Positions 7,880 to 16,334 of a DNA stretch of 64,000 bases are shown in pieces. The stretch lies in the NCBI GenBank assembly GCA_963720695.1, contig CAVRGG010000001.1, positions 744,001 to 808,000 on the forward strand, in the 5' to 3' direction. This DNA comes from UBA668 sp963720695. Lineage in GTDB: Bacteria; Actinomycetota; Acidimicrobiia; Acidimicrobiales; Ilumatobacteraceae. Both the position numbers and the translations under genes were made by a program. The notes under the pieces were generated by a model, which was not told the DNA's origin, did not search any database, and worked only from the letters and a program-made list of their open reading frames with translations. The stretch's first letter is position 1. Each line of letters starts with the position of its first letter.

Positions 7880-9325
7880 TTAGAAGTCCAGAGCCGACAG
7901 GTCGGGTATCCAACCCCTGGATCGTGACACGGCCTCGGCCCACTGGTCGCGATCCAGTCGGGCGGTCGGCTCCACGGTGGCCCGCGGCTGCCAGGCGTCG
8001 GCGATGTCGTCGAACGAGCTCCACACCCCGACGGCGAGGCCGGCGAGGTAGGCGGCGCCCACGGTGGTGGCCTCGGTGTGGCGCGACACCTCGACCGGCT
8101 TTCCCGTGGCGTTGGCGAGCGCCTGGACGAACGTGGGGTTCTCGCTCATCCCGCCGTCGATGCGCAGCACCGGCACCACCTGGCCGGTGTCGGCCTCGGC
8201 AGCGGCGACGAGGTCGGCGCCACGATGGGCCACGCCTTCGAGCACCGCCCGGGTGATCTGCGGACGGCCGCTGCCACGCGTGAGCCCGAGCAGTGTGCCC
8301 CGCGCGCCGTAGTCCCAGAAGGGTGTCCCGAGGCCCATCAGGGCCGGCACGTAGACCACGCCGTCGCTGGTCTCGCACTGTGCGGCGACGTCGTGACTCT
8401 CGGCGGGGTCGGCGAGCACGCCGAGGTCGGTGACCAGCCACTCGACGTTCGTCCCCGCCGACAGCATGATGGCTTCTGCACCCCACGTGAGTCTGCCGTC
8501 GCGGCTCCAGCACACGATCGGGAACGTGCCCTCGGAGGTGCGATGGCCGGTGTCGGGCGCACCGCGGTCGGTGCACATGTCGAGCATGCCGCCGGTGCCG
8601 AACGTGATCTTCGCCTGGCCGGGGCGGACGCAGCTCTGTCCGATGAGGCTGCCCTGTTGATCACCCACGAGCGCGGCCAGCGGCGGAGCGCCCGGCAGCG
8701 CGGTCGCCTCACCGATCACGCCGGACGTGTCGACGAGCGAGGGCAACATGGTCATCGGCACGCCGAGCGCGTCGCATGCGGTCGACGACCATCCGGTCGC
8801 GTCGTGCCGCAGCAATCCGGTGACCGCTGCGTTCGAGTGATCGGTGGCGTGGACGCTGCCGTTGGTGAGCACCCACGCGATCCACGAGTCGACCGTGCCG
8901 AAGCACAGGTCGCGAGCGCGGTCCGGGTCGAAGGTGTTGAGCAGCCAGGCGACCTTGGTGGCCGACTGGTTGGGAGCCAGCGCCAGACCGTGTTGTGCCT
9001 TGGCGGTGATGCAGTCCAGCACCGTCCGCAGATCCTGCCAGCCGAGTCCGGGCCCGATCGGCTCGCCCGTCGCCCGATCCCAGACGATGGTGCTGGCCCG
9101 CTGGGCCGTGACCCCCACGGCCTCGACGGGGCCGGCGTCGGCCAGCGCCTGGTGAGCGACCTCGAGCACGGCGGAGGCCATCGCCGCAGCGTCGAACTCG
9201 ACGAGACCGGGGAACGGCGTGACCGGCGGGAACGCCCGGTAGTGGAGTCCGGTGATCGCACCGTCGGGGCGAGCGACGCCCGCCCGCAGGCCCGACGTGC
9301 CGACGTCGATGACCAGCACGCTCAT
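7880..9325 (-). CDS. FGGY-family carbohydrate kinase (glycerol kinase-like)
   Basis: 481 aa from ATG 9325. The N-terminal phosphate-binding loop is LVIDVGTSGLRAGV. AQRASTIVWDRATGEP and GLGWQDLRTVLD match the substrate-binding block of FGGY kinases, ALVGDQQGSLIGQ and ITFGTGGMLDM the catalytic region, and LRIDGGMSENPTFVQALAN the C-terminal ATPase domain. It differs from the canonical glycerol kinase at 41-42.5 kb, so glycerol is not assured; glycerol, dihydroxyacetone or a related polyol fits the operon. ATG 9325 overlaps the preceding stop (ATGA). It is the last gene of the glpD-led operon. Confidence 0.85.
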   Translation of the reverse strand: MSVLVIDVGTSGLRAGVARPDGAITGLHYRAFPPVTPFPGLVEFDAAAMASAVLEVAHQALADAGPVEAVGVTAQRASTIVWDRATGEPIGPGLGWQDLRTVLDCITAKAQHGLALAPNQSATKVAWLLNTFDPDRARDLCFGTVDSWIAWVLTNGSVHATDHSNAAVTGLLRHDATGWSSTACDALGVPMTMLPSLVDTSGVIGEATALPGAPPLAALVGDQQGSLIGQSCVRPGQAKITFGTGGMLDMCTDRGAPDTGHRTSEGTFPIVCWSRDGRLTWGAEAIMLSAGTNVEWLVTDLGVLADPAESHDVAAQCETSDGVVYVPALMGLGTPFWDYGARGTLLGLTRGSGRPQITRAVLEGVAHRGADLVAAAEADTGQVVPVLRIDGGMSENPTFVQALANATGKPVEVSRHTEATTVGAAYLAGLAVGVWSSFDDIADAWQPRATVEPTARLDRDQWAEAVSRSRGWIPDLSALDF

Positions 9326-9735
9326 GTTCGGCCCTTTCCGCTCGGCACGAAGCCGCGCTTGCGCAGGATGCTGCCGAGCCCTCCGCCCACCAGCCCAGCG
9401 AACAATACGGCGGTGAAGGTGAAGAAGATGCCGAGCCAGCGCACCTCGCCGCCGCGGAACAGTTTGATCACCACGAAGACGGTCTGGGCGGCCAGGTAGG
9501 TGCCTCCTGCGCACACCATGCCGTGGAGCAGGGGCAGCCCACGATCCTGCGTCCACGCCGCGATGCCCGCGCCGAGCGTGAACCCGCCCAGCGCCGCCAG
9601 CCAGAGCACGGAGACGAAGGGGGAGTGGGAGTCGTGGTCGGCGAGGAGGCGGGCGCCGATCGAGAACGGCACGGCGAACACCAACGCCACCGACCCGCCC
9701 TGTCGCAGCGCCGCCCTGTCGAGTGCGGTCGTCAT
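9322..9735 (-). CDS. Four-helix membrane protein of the glpD operon
   Basis: 137 aa with about four transmembrane segments (GSVALVFAVPFSIGARLL, SVLWLAALGGFTLGAGIAAW, LLHGMVCAGGTYLAAQTVFVV, IFFTFTAVLFAGLVGGGLG). No family recognised. It is joined to both neighbours by ATGA overlaps, which ties it to the glycerol-phosphate/FAD-oxidase/kinase pathway. A role as transporter or membrane scaffold is only inference. Confidence 0.7.
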   Translation of the reverse strand: MTTALDRAALRQGGSVALVFAVPFSIGARLLADHDSHSPFVSVLWLAALGGFTLGAGIAAWTQDRGLPLLHGMVCAGGTYLAAQTVFVVIKLFRGGEVRWLGIFFTFTAVLFAGLVGGGLGSILRKRGFVPSGKGRT

Positions 9736-11204
9736 GGCCAGCGCACCTCGCCGAACGGTGATGACAGGCCCATCTTGCCCGGATTCAGGATCCCCTTCGG
9801 ATCCAGTGCGTCCTTCACCGCCTGCAGCACGGGCAACGCCGAACCGAGCGCGTCCGGCACGAAGCGGGCACGGTTGAGCCCGACCCCGTGGTGGTGGGAC
9901 AGGTTGCCCCCGCCGTCCAGCACCGCGCGCTGGCCCGCATCCCACAACGCGATGTACGTGGCGTCGATCTCGTCGGCCGGCGGTGTGGCGGCGAACGTGA
10001 AGTACAGGCACGCTCCATCGAGGTAGCTGTGGGAGAGGTGACAGGTGGCCGCCCGAGCGTGCGGCACCGCGAGCATCGCGGTCCGGACCGACTCGAAGAT
10101 GTGGGGGAGTGCGGCCCACGGCGCGGCGATCTCCATCGTGTCGACGACGAAGCCCTTGCGCGTGAGCGCCTGCAGCGCGCTGGTGTCGTTGCGGTGATGC
10201 ATCCACCGTTCGACGAGGTCGTCATCCAGGCGACGTGCCGCGGCGCACTCGTCGGCGACGACGGCCATGGTCGCGTCGACGATCGTCGCGTCGCCTTCGT
10301 CGAGCACGAGCACGACGCAGTAGGTGCCGTCGGCCCCCTGCCCGCGTTGACTCTCCGCTGCGTCGTAGAGGCGCAGTACGGCGGGTGTGGCACCGCGTCG
10401 CAGGATGCGCCGACATGCCTCGAGTCCGTCCTCGAACGTCTCGAACGCATACGCCGCTCGCCGTTCCGCGGCCGGCACCGGATGGGCCTTCAGCCAGACC
10501 CGGGTGACCACGCCGAGGGTGCCCTCGCTCCCCACGAAGAGTTGGGTGAGATCGGGACCCTGCGCACCCGCCGGAAACCCGCCGGTGCGGATCACCGAGC
10601 CGTCGGCCATGACCACCTCGAGTCCGGCCACGATCTGCTCGATCTTGCCGTAGCGGGTGCTGTACTGGCCGGCCCCCCGGCACGCCACCCAGCCGCCGAC
10701 GGTCGCGATGTCGAAGCTCTGCGGGAAGTGACCGACCGTGAGCGAGTGGTGCTCTCGGAGCGTGCGCTCGAGGTCCGGGCCGAACGTCCCTGCCCACACC
10801 TCCACGAGCCCCGAGATCTCGTCGACCGCGCCGACGCCCTGTAGCCCCGACAGGTCGAGCAGCACACCGCCGAATGCGGGGATCGACGCCCCGAGCACGC
10901 CACTTCGGCCGCCGGCCGCCGTGACAGGAACGCCGGCTTCGTTGCAGCGCCGCAGGACCTCGGCCACGTGTTCGGTCGTGGTCGGCCGGGCGACGACCGC
11001 GGCTCGCTGGAGCACCTGTCCCTGGAGTGCCCAGTGCATCGCCAGCGGCCACCAGTCGCGGCTCGCCTCGGCCACCTCGTGCGCGTCGGTGACGATCGGG
11101 CAGGCGGCGCCGAGCGCCTCGACGAACCCGTTCGGTGGCGACGCGGCCTGGCCGAGGCGCGTCGACGTGCCGGTGAGTTCGATGGGCGGGGTCGGTGCGG
11201 TCAC
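9732..11204 (-). CDS. FAD-binding oxidase related to alkyl-DHAP synthase (AGPS)
   Basis: 490 aa from GTG 11204, which overlaps the glpD stop as GTGA. The PCMH-type FAD-binding half shows VVARPTTTEHVAEVLRRC, VTAAGGRSGVLGASIP, TVGGWVACRGAGQYSTRYGK and FVGSEGTLGVVTRVWLKAHP. The C-terminal half contains the His cluster LSHHHGVGLNRARF and DPKGILNPGKMG, which match alkyldihydroxyacetonephosphate synthases more than D-lactate or glycolate oxidases. Adjacent glycerol-3-phosphate dehydrogenase would supply DHAP. Whether it makes ether lipids or oxidises a 2-hydroxy acid cannot be settled from the sequence. Confidence 0.85.
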   Translation of the reverse strand: MTAPTPPIELTGTSTRLGQAASPPNGFVEALGAACPIVTDAHEVAEASRDWWPLAMHWALQGQVLQRAAVVARPTTTEHVAEVLRRCNEAGVPVTAAGGRSGVLGASIPAFGGVLLDLSGLQGVGAVDEISGLVEVWAGTFGPDLERTLREHHSLTVGHFPQSFDIATVGGWVACRGAGQYSTRYGKIEQIVAGLEVVMADGSVIRTGGFPAGAQGPDLTQLFVGSEGTLGVVTRVWLKAHPVPAAERRAAYAFETFEDGLEACRRILRRGATPAVLRLYDAAESQRGQGADGTYCVVLVLDEGDATIVDATMAVVADECAAARRLDDDLVERWMHHRNDTSALQALTRKGFVVDTMEIAAPWAALPHIFESVRTAMLAVPHARAATCHLSHSYLDGACLYFTFAATPPADEIDATYIALWDAGQRAVLDGGGNLSHHHGVGLNRARFVPDALGSALPVLQAVKDALDPKGILNPGKMGLSSPFGEVRWP

Positions 11205-12863
11205 GGAGAGGTGCTCCCGGTCGATGGGGCGGCAGTGTGGGCGGCGAGATCCTCGCTCGCGCAGGACGCGAGGAATGCGGCGACCTGACGTTGTGTCTCG
11301 TGCTCGTCCCAGCCGAGGTGGGGAGCCACGAGTGCCGCGACCGCCGGGGCAGCCGCCACGGCGGCGGGACGGTCGAACAGCCGCGCCCTGGTCCGGCGGG
11401 TGAGCACGTCGTCGAGCGTGCCGACCATCTCGTGCTGCGCGGCGTACACCGCTTCGGCGCGGCAGTAGGGAAGGCCCGGTACGAGGGGCTCTGCCAACGT
11501 CGGGTCGGCGTCGATCAACGCCCGCACCTGGGAGGCGAGCCCGCCGAAGCGGTCGGCGAGGTGCGCATCGGGCGTTCCCGGCGGCGCCGCCACGAAGCCA
11601 CTCGCGCCGAGGAGCGTCAGGTGCCGGGTCCGACACGTCGCGCGGCGATCGAGGCGTCGGGCCACGGCATCGACGGTGTCCTCGGCCATCCTCCGATAGG
11701 TGGTGAGCTTGCCGCCCGTCACACTGATCACGCCGTTGGGGTGATCGTGGATCTGGTGGTTGCGGGACAGGTCGGCGGTGCGGCCGGAGTCGGCCGCCTT
11801 CACCAGTGGCCGCAGGCCCGCCCACACCCCGGTGATGTCATCGGCGGTGATCTCCGTGGTGAGCGAGGCGTTCACCGCCCGCAGGACGTAGTCGATGTCG
11901 TCCTGCGTGCACTGCGGGTCCTCGAGCGGGCCGTCGTGGTCCGTGTCGGTGGTGCCGATGTAGACGTGGTCGAACGTGCCGTCGGGGCGAGGGCCCCACG
12001 GCACCAGGAACAGGCTGCGGCGGTCCTTCGGTACCGGGATGATGACGGCGATGTCGTTGCGGACCTTGTCCCACGGCACCGTGATGTGCACACCCTTCGC
12101 CGGTCGGATGGAGTCGGGATGCGTGTCCTCGTCGAGTGCTCGCACCTCGTCGGACCAGACACCCGCGGCGTTCACCACCACCCTCGCGCGCACGGCGATC
12201 CGTCGTCCGTCGGCCTCGACGAGCGCACCCTCGACCGTGCCGTCGGCCGCCTTGAGCAACTCGACGACACCGCATCGGTTGGCCACGGCGGCACCGTGGG
12301 CCGCGGCCGTGCGGGCGACGGTGAGCACCAGTCGGGCGTCGTCGACCGCGGCGTCGTAGTACAGGTACGCCGACGCGAGCCGCGCCGGCCACCATCGTCG
12401 GCAGGTGGGCCATGGCCGCGTCCTTCTTGAGGCGGCGGTGGAGCTTGCCGATGCGCCATCCGCCGGTCGCGTCGTACATCCACATGGCCGAGCCCAGCGC
12501 CCTGGCGATCTTGCGCGACACCACCCCGTCCTTGGTCAGGATCGGGATCATGAACGGGAGCACCTTGACCAGGTGCGGTGCGTTGTGGCGCAGCCGTTGC
12601 CGCTCGCGCAACGCCTCGTAGACGAGCCGGACCTCGCCCTGCTGGAGGTAGCGGAGCCCGCCGTGGACCATCTTCGAGCTCTTCGAGGATGTACCGGATG
12701 CGAAGTCGTCCCGCTCGACGAGCGCGGTGCGCAGACCGCGGCTGGCCGCGTCGAGCGCAGTGCCGGCGCCGGTGATCCCGCCGCCGATGACCAGGACGTC
12801 GAACGTCTCGGACTGCAACCGTTGCAGCATGGCGGCGCGCTGGAACGAGAGGTCGGACGGCAT
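11201..12863 (-). CDS. glpD: Glycerol-3-phosphate dehydrogenase, FAD-dependent (frameshifted near 12374)
   Basis: Oxidises glycerol-3-phosphate to DHAP at the membrane. FAD-binding motif DVLVIGGGITGAGTALDAA, then ERDDFASGTSSKSSKMVHGG and LRYLQQGEVRLVYEALRER are hallmark GlpD sequences. At about 12374 one extra base breaks VAGAAR|SAYLYYDAAVDDARL; beyond it GVHITVPWDKVRND and SVTGGKLTTYRRMA continue to the stop at 11201. Corrected length is 553 aa, normal for the family. ATG 12863 is preferred over ATG 12872 because the latter overlaps the -10 box. First gene of a four-gene coupled operon, divergent from the PerR gene. Confidence 0.92.
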
Positions 12864-12870
12864 CGGCGAC

Positions 12871-12876
12871 ATCCTA
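12871..12876 (-). promoter_or_regulatory. -10 box of glpD operon
   Basis: TAGGAT on the minus strand, 7 nt before ATG 12863, implying a leaderless transcript and excluding the ATG at 12872 as the start. Confidence 0.5.
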
Positions 12877-12923
12877 GGGAACCCGTGGAAGCGGGGTCGG
12901 GTGTGGCGCTCGATCGCACTCGA

Positions 12924-12995
12924 TGCAGATCTGCACGAATTGCAGATCAGTGACCCGACTGGTTACGGTCGCCGCCGTGCGTGCACCTGCAGATC
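12924..12995. promoter_or_regulatory. Three TGCAGATC repeats around the perR promoter
   Basis: TGCAGATC occurs at 12924 (within the 12-bp palindrome TGCAGATCTGCA), 12941 and 12988, flanking and overlapping the fur/perR promoter. This is a candidate autoregulatory operator, though it is not an AT-rich canonical Per/Fur box. Confidence 0.4.
12940..12969 (+). promoter_or_regulatory. perR promoter (-35 TTGCAG, -10 TACGGT)
   Basis: TTGCAG (12940-12945) and TACGGT (12964-12969) are 18 bp apart. The -10 ends 7 nt before GTG 12977, so the message is probably leaderless. Confidence 0.5.
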
Positions 12996-13456
12996 TCAGC
13001 GTTGCGTTCCGCGAGCAGGGCATGAAGATCACGCCGCAGCGTCAACTCCTGTTCCGTCTGCTGCACGGCAACCTCGGCCATCCGACGGCCGAAGGGCTGT
13101 TCGCCGCGGCATCGTCGCAGATGCCGGGCATCTCGCTGCGCACCGTCTACCAGACGTTGAACGATCTGGTCGCGATGGGCGAATTGCGCGTCATCAACTT
13201 CACGACCGGCTCGAACCGATTCGATCCGAACACGGACGACCACCACCATGCGGAGTGCACGTCGTGCGGCGGCCTGCACGACGTCTACCTCGGCGACCTC
13301 GACCAGGTGCCGGTCCAGGGGCTCGACGGCTTCGAGCGTCACGCCACCAGCGTCGTGTTCCACGGCGTGTGCGCCGAGTGTTCCTCGGGCGCCGCGCCTC
13401 TCGGTCCCACCCATCCAGCAACACACCACCCACCACAAGGGAGTCACACCAGATGA
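12977..13456 (+). CDS. Fur-family regulator, PerR-like peroxide sensor
   Basis: 159 aa. Winged-helix DNA-binding half MKITPQRQLLFRLL...ISLRTVYQTLNDLVAMGELR. The metal site reads RFDPNTDDHHHAECTSCGG and GLHDV, and a second CAEC pair completes the structural zinc site. The Asp in RFD and the DDHHH cluster match PerR of Bacillus more than iron-sensing Fur, which has Glu at the equivalent place; this is inference by comparison. It precedes rubrerythrin with an ATGA overlap, so a peroxide-responsive, probably autoregulated operon is likely. GTG 12977 is placed by the -10 box; upstream in-frame codons lie in the promoter. Confidence 0.88.
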   Translation: MRAPADLSVAFREQGMKITPQRQLLFRLLHGNLGHPTAEGLFAAASSQMPGISLRTVYQTLNDLVAMGELRVINFTTGSNRFDPNTDDHHHAECTSCGGLHDVYLGDLDQVPVQGLDGFERHATSVVFHGVCAECSSGAAPLGPTHPATHHPPQGSHTR

Positions 13457-13866
13457 GCCTGAACGGCACCAAGACACATGAGAACCTGAAGGAGGCCTTC
13501 GCCGGCGAGAGCCAGGCCAACCGCCGCTACCTGTGGTTCGCCCAGAAGGCCGATGTCGAGGGCTACCCCGACGCCGCTGCGCTGTTCCGCTCCGTCGCCG
13601 AAGGTGAGACCGGTCACGCACACGGCCACCTCGAGTTCCTCGCCCAGGTCGGCGATCCCGCGACCGGCGAGCCGATCGGCGAGACCGAGCAGAACTACAA
13701 GTCGGCGATCGCCGGCGAGACCTACGAGTACACCCAGATGTACCCCGGCTTCGCTGCCACTGCTCGCGACGAGGGTCTCACCGAGATCGCGGAGTGGTTC
13801 GAGACGCTCGCTCGCGCCGAGAAGAGCCACGCCGGCCGGTTCGCCCAGGGCCTCGAAGCCCTCTGA
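13453..13866 (+). CDS. Rubrerythrin (diiron peroxidase)
   Basis: 137 aa. Helical diiron protein with EAFAGESQANRRYLWFA, FRSVAEGETGHAHGHLEF, AGETYEYTQMYPGFAA and EIAEWFETLARAEKSHAGRF, giving the paired ExxH ligands of rubrerythrins. It lacks the C-terminal rubredoxin CxxC domain, so it needs an external electron donor; the Fe-S protein encoded next is a candidate. It reduces hydrogen peroxide in relatives. The start overlaps the PerR stop (ATGA), which implies regulation by peroxide. Confidence 0.92.
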   Translation: MSLNGTKTHENLKEAFAGESQANRRYLWFAQKADVEGYPDAAALFRSVAEGETGHAHGHLEFLAQVGDPATGEPIGETEQNYKSAIAGETYEYTQMYPGFAATARDEGLTEIAEWFETLARAEKSHAGRFAQGLEAL

Positions 13867-13938
13867 CGTCCACGCAGCGTCGGTTCGTCGCGGCTTCGTG
13901 GCCGCGACGGACCGGCGCCAGCCGACAGGAACTCGCGA

Positions 13939-15255
13939 ATGACGACGATCTACGACCCCAAGCACCCGATGTACACCGACGAGGCGGATGTTCGCGACGA
14001 ACTCACCCGCGTCTTCGACCTGTGTCACGGATGCCGGCTGTGCTTCAAGTTCTGCACGTCGTTCCCGACCCTGTTCGACATGATCGACCAGCACGACGAC
14101 CAGGATGCGGGTCGGCTCACTCCGGCCCAGCAGGACCAGGTCGTCAGCGAGTGCTTCCAGTGCAAGCTGTGCTACATCAACTGCCCCTACATCCCTGACC
14201 TGCACGAGTGGGCGCTCGACTTCCCCAGGCTGATGCTGCGTGCCGACGCCATGCACCACGCCAACCATCAGGTGTCGATGCGCGACCAGGTCACCGATGC
14301 CGTCATGGGGCACACCGACCTGATGGGCAAGGCGGCCACGATCGCGTCGCCCATCGCGAACCGGATGATCGGGGCGAAGCCGGGCTCACTGGTCCGCAAG
14401 TTCATCGAGAAGACCACCGGCGTGTCGTCGGTCCGGCTGTTGCCGCCCTACGCCCGGCAGCGGTTCAGCACGTGGTTCAAGCAGCGACCCAAGGTCCGCA
14501 TCGCCAAGCGGCAGGGCCGTGTCGCCGTGTTCCCCACCTGCCTCGTCGAGTACCAGCAGCCCCAGATCGGTCACGATCTGGTGAAGGTCTACGAGCGCAA
14601 CGGCATCGAATGCACGCTCGCCGACGGGGTGTCGTGCTGCGGCGCCCCGTGGCTGCACAGTGGCGACGTCGCCGAGTTCACCAAGGTCGCGGAGAAGAAC
14701 GTGAAGGCGCTGGCCGCATCGGTGCGCAAAGGTCGCGACATCGTCGTACCCCAGCCCACCTGCGGGTACGTGCTCAAGCAGGACTACGTCGACTACGTGG
14801 GCGGACCCGATGCGACCCTCGTCGCCGAGCACACCTACGACGCCACCGAGTACCTGATGAAGGTGCACAAGACCGACGGCATGGCCCTCGACACCGACTT
14901 CACCGGCTTCGTCCCTGCGACCGTGACGTATCACACGCCGTGTCACCTCAAGGCCCAGAACGCGGGCCTCAAGAGTCGTGACCTGATCAAGCTCACCGGC
15001 GCGAAGGTGAAACTGGTCCAACAGTGCAGTGGCATCGACGGCATGTGGGGTCTCCGTGCGGAGAACACCGACATCAGCATCCCCATTGCCGGAAAGCTCG
15101 CCGCCGAGATCCGCAAGGCCGACGGCGATGTGGTGGCGGGCGACTGTCACCTCGCCAACACCGCCATCGCCGAGCAGACCGGCGAGACACCCATGCACCC
15201 GCTGCAACTGATCGCCCGCGCCTACGGCATCCCCGAGGAGGGCGAACGCTCGTGA
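13939..15255 (+). CDS. Fe-S oxidoreductase with two CCG (cysteine-rich) domains, GlpC/HdrD-like
   Basis: 438 aa. Two 4Fe-4S clusters at the N-terminus (CHGCRLCFKFCTSFP and CFQCKLCYINCPYIP), then two cysteine-rich CCG-type domains (GVSCCGAPW with PTCGYVL; TYHTPCHLKAQ with VAGDCHLAN). This is the architecture of GlpC and heterodisulfide reductase subunit D. Placed between rubrerythrin and DUF3501, it probably passes electrons to the rubrerythrin, a grouping seen in many aerobic bacteria; direct proof is lacking. It follows rubrerythrin by 72 bp. Confidence 0.85.
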   Translation: MTTIYDPKHPMYTDEADVRDELTRVFDLCHGCRLCFKFCTSFPTLFDMIDQHDDQDAGRLTPAQQDQVVSECFQCKLCYINCPYIPDLHEWALDFPRLMLRADAMHHANHQVSMRDQVTDAVMGHTDLMGKAATIASPIANRMIGAKPGSLVRKFIEKTTGVSSVRLLPPYARQRFSTWFKQRPKVRIAKRQGRVAVFPTCLVEYQQPQIGHDLVKVYERNGIECTLADGVSCCGAPWLHSGDVAEFTKVAEKNVKALAASVRKGRDIVVPQPTCGYVLKQDYVDYVGGPDATLVAEHTYDATEYLMKVHKTDGMALDTDFTGFVPATVTYHTPCHLKAQNAGLKSRDLIKLTGAKVKLVQQCSGIDGMWGLRAENTDISIPIAGKLAAEIRKADGDVVAGDCHLANTAIAEQTGETPMHPLQLIARAYGIPEEGERS

Positions 15256-15860
15256 GCACCGATCTCTCACCTCGCAAGCTGACGGTCGCCGACATCGCCG
15301 ACGCTCGCGCCTACGAGCGTGAGCGCGAGACGTTCCGCGCCCACGTGATCGAGTTGAAGCGTCGCCGGCGCGTCCATCTCGGCACCGTCGTGACGTTGGT
15401 GTTCGAGAACCGCGACACCATGCGATTCCAGGTGCAGGAGATGGCCCGCGTCGAACGGATCTTCACCGACGAGGGCATTCAGGAAGAACTCGACGTCTAC
15501 AACCCGCTCATCCCTGATCCCGGACAGTTGTGCGCCACGCTGTTCCTGGAACTGACCACCGACGAGCAGGTACGGGAGTGGTTGCCGAAGCTGGTCGGCG
15601 TCGAGCGCAGCCTGCTGTTCCGGCTCACCGACGGGTCCGAGGTCCGCTGCACGGTGGAGGCGTCCCACGCCCAGCAACTCACCCGCGAGCACACCACCGC
15701 CGCGGTGCACTTCATCGAGTTCCGCTTCACTCCTGAGCAGGTGGCGGCCTTCGGCGAGGGCACCGTGCTGGCCATCGACCACCCCGAGTACCTGGAAGCC
15801 GTGGAACTGGCCCCCGTCACCCTGGCCGAGCTGCGGGCCGACCTCACCGGATCCCCCTGA
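15252..15860 (+). CDS. DUF3501 family protein
   Basis: 202 aa from GTG 15252, overlapping the Fe-S gene's stop (GTGA). KLTVADIADARAYERERETFR, RRVHLGTVVTLVFENRDTMRFQ, RIFTDEGIQEELDVYNPLIP and VHFIEFRFTPEQVAAF are characteristic of DUF3501, a family almost always next to rubrerythrin and the CCG-domain Fe-S protein. No cofactor motif is visible. It ends the peroxide-defence operon; copy B of the dispersed palindrome follows 24 bp later. Confidence 0.85.
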   Translation: MSTDLSPRKLTVADIADARAYERERETFRAHVIELKRRRRVHLGTVVTLVFENRDTMRFQVQEMARVERIFTDEGIQEELDVYNPLIPDPGQLCATLFLELTTDEQVREWLPKLVGVERSLLFRLTDGSEVRCTVEASHAQQLTREHTTAAVHFIEFRFTPEQVAAFGEGTVLAIDHPEYLEAVELAPVTLAELRADLTGSP

Positions 15861-15883
15861 CGTCGTCGGGCGTGCGGGTCCCA

Positions 15884-15966
15884 CGGCTTCTGGGTCGGAT
15901 CGTTCCCGCTCACCCGTCTGGGTCGGATGGTTCCCGGAATCCGGGAACGATCGTGTCCAGAAGCCG
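15884..15966. repeat. Dispersed tripartite palindromic element, copy B
   Basis: Half-site CGGCTTCTGGGTCGGATC, then a palindrome centred near 15938 (GGTTCCCGGAATCCGGGAAC) ending TGTCCAGAAGCCG. Orientation is opposite to copies A and C. It lies between DUF3501 and whiB in a 223-bp gap that otherwise shows only an A-rich patch (15979-15990). Confidence 0.75.
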
Positions 15967-16083
15967 CCTCGAGCGCGCAAAAAAGATACAAATTGGGGCT
16001 GGCGCTGGCGCGGCGCGCGACCCTAGATTCGTGATCGCTGTCGGGAATACCTGCAGCGACACCAAACGGGGGACATTGCAGTC

Positions 16084-16323
16084 GTGTCGGCCAAAGAAAT
16101 CATGTGGCGGCAACTCGGAGCGTGTCGGGGCCTGGAACCAAGCGTGTTCTACCCCGACGACGAGGACGAGGCACTCGAGGCGAAGAGCGTGTGCGCGCAA
16201 TGCGGGGTACGCGTCGCCTGTCTCGAATACTCGCTCCAGGTCCGCGAGAAATCGGGCGTATGGGGTGGCGCCACGGAGCGCGAACGTCGGCGGATGATCC
16301 GCCAACGCCGTCGCACTGCCTAG
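16084..16323 (+). CDS. WhiB-family Fe-S transcription regulator
   Basis: 79 aa from GTG 16084. Four cysteines at residues 14, 37, 40 and 46 (ACRG; CAQCGVRVAC) would hold a 4Fe-4S cluster, followed by the conserved turn GVWGG and a basic C-terminus (RERRRMIRQRRR) used for DNA or sigma-factor contact. Actinobacteria use these proteins to sense redox state and control division or stress genes. The subtype cannot be fixed from length alone. The downstream trpD promoter overlaps this gene's last codons. Confidence 0.93.
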   Translation: MSAKEIMWRQLGACRGLEPSVFYPDDEDEALEAKSVCAQCGVRVACLEYSLQVREKSGVWGGATERERRRMIRQRRRTA

Positions 16324-16326
16324 CCT
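16321..16326 (+). promoter_or_regulatory. -10 box of trpD
   Basis: TAGCCT contains the whiB stop codon and ends 8 nt before ATG 16335. Confidence 0.45.
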
Positions 16327-16334
16327 CATCGTTC

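Noticed and set aside
12977..13456. Zinc- or iron-type Fur assignment
   Set aside because: RFD plus DDHHH and the rubrerythrin neighbour fit a PerR-like sensor better; not fully excluded.
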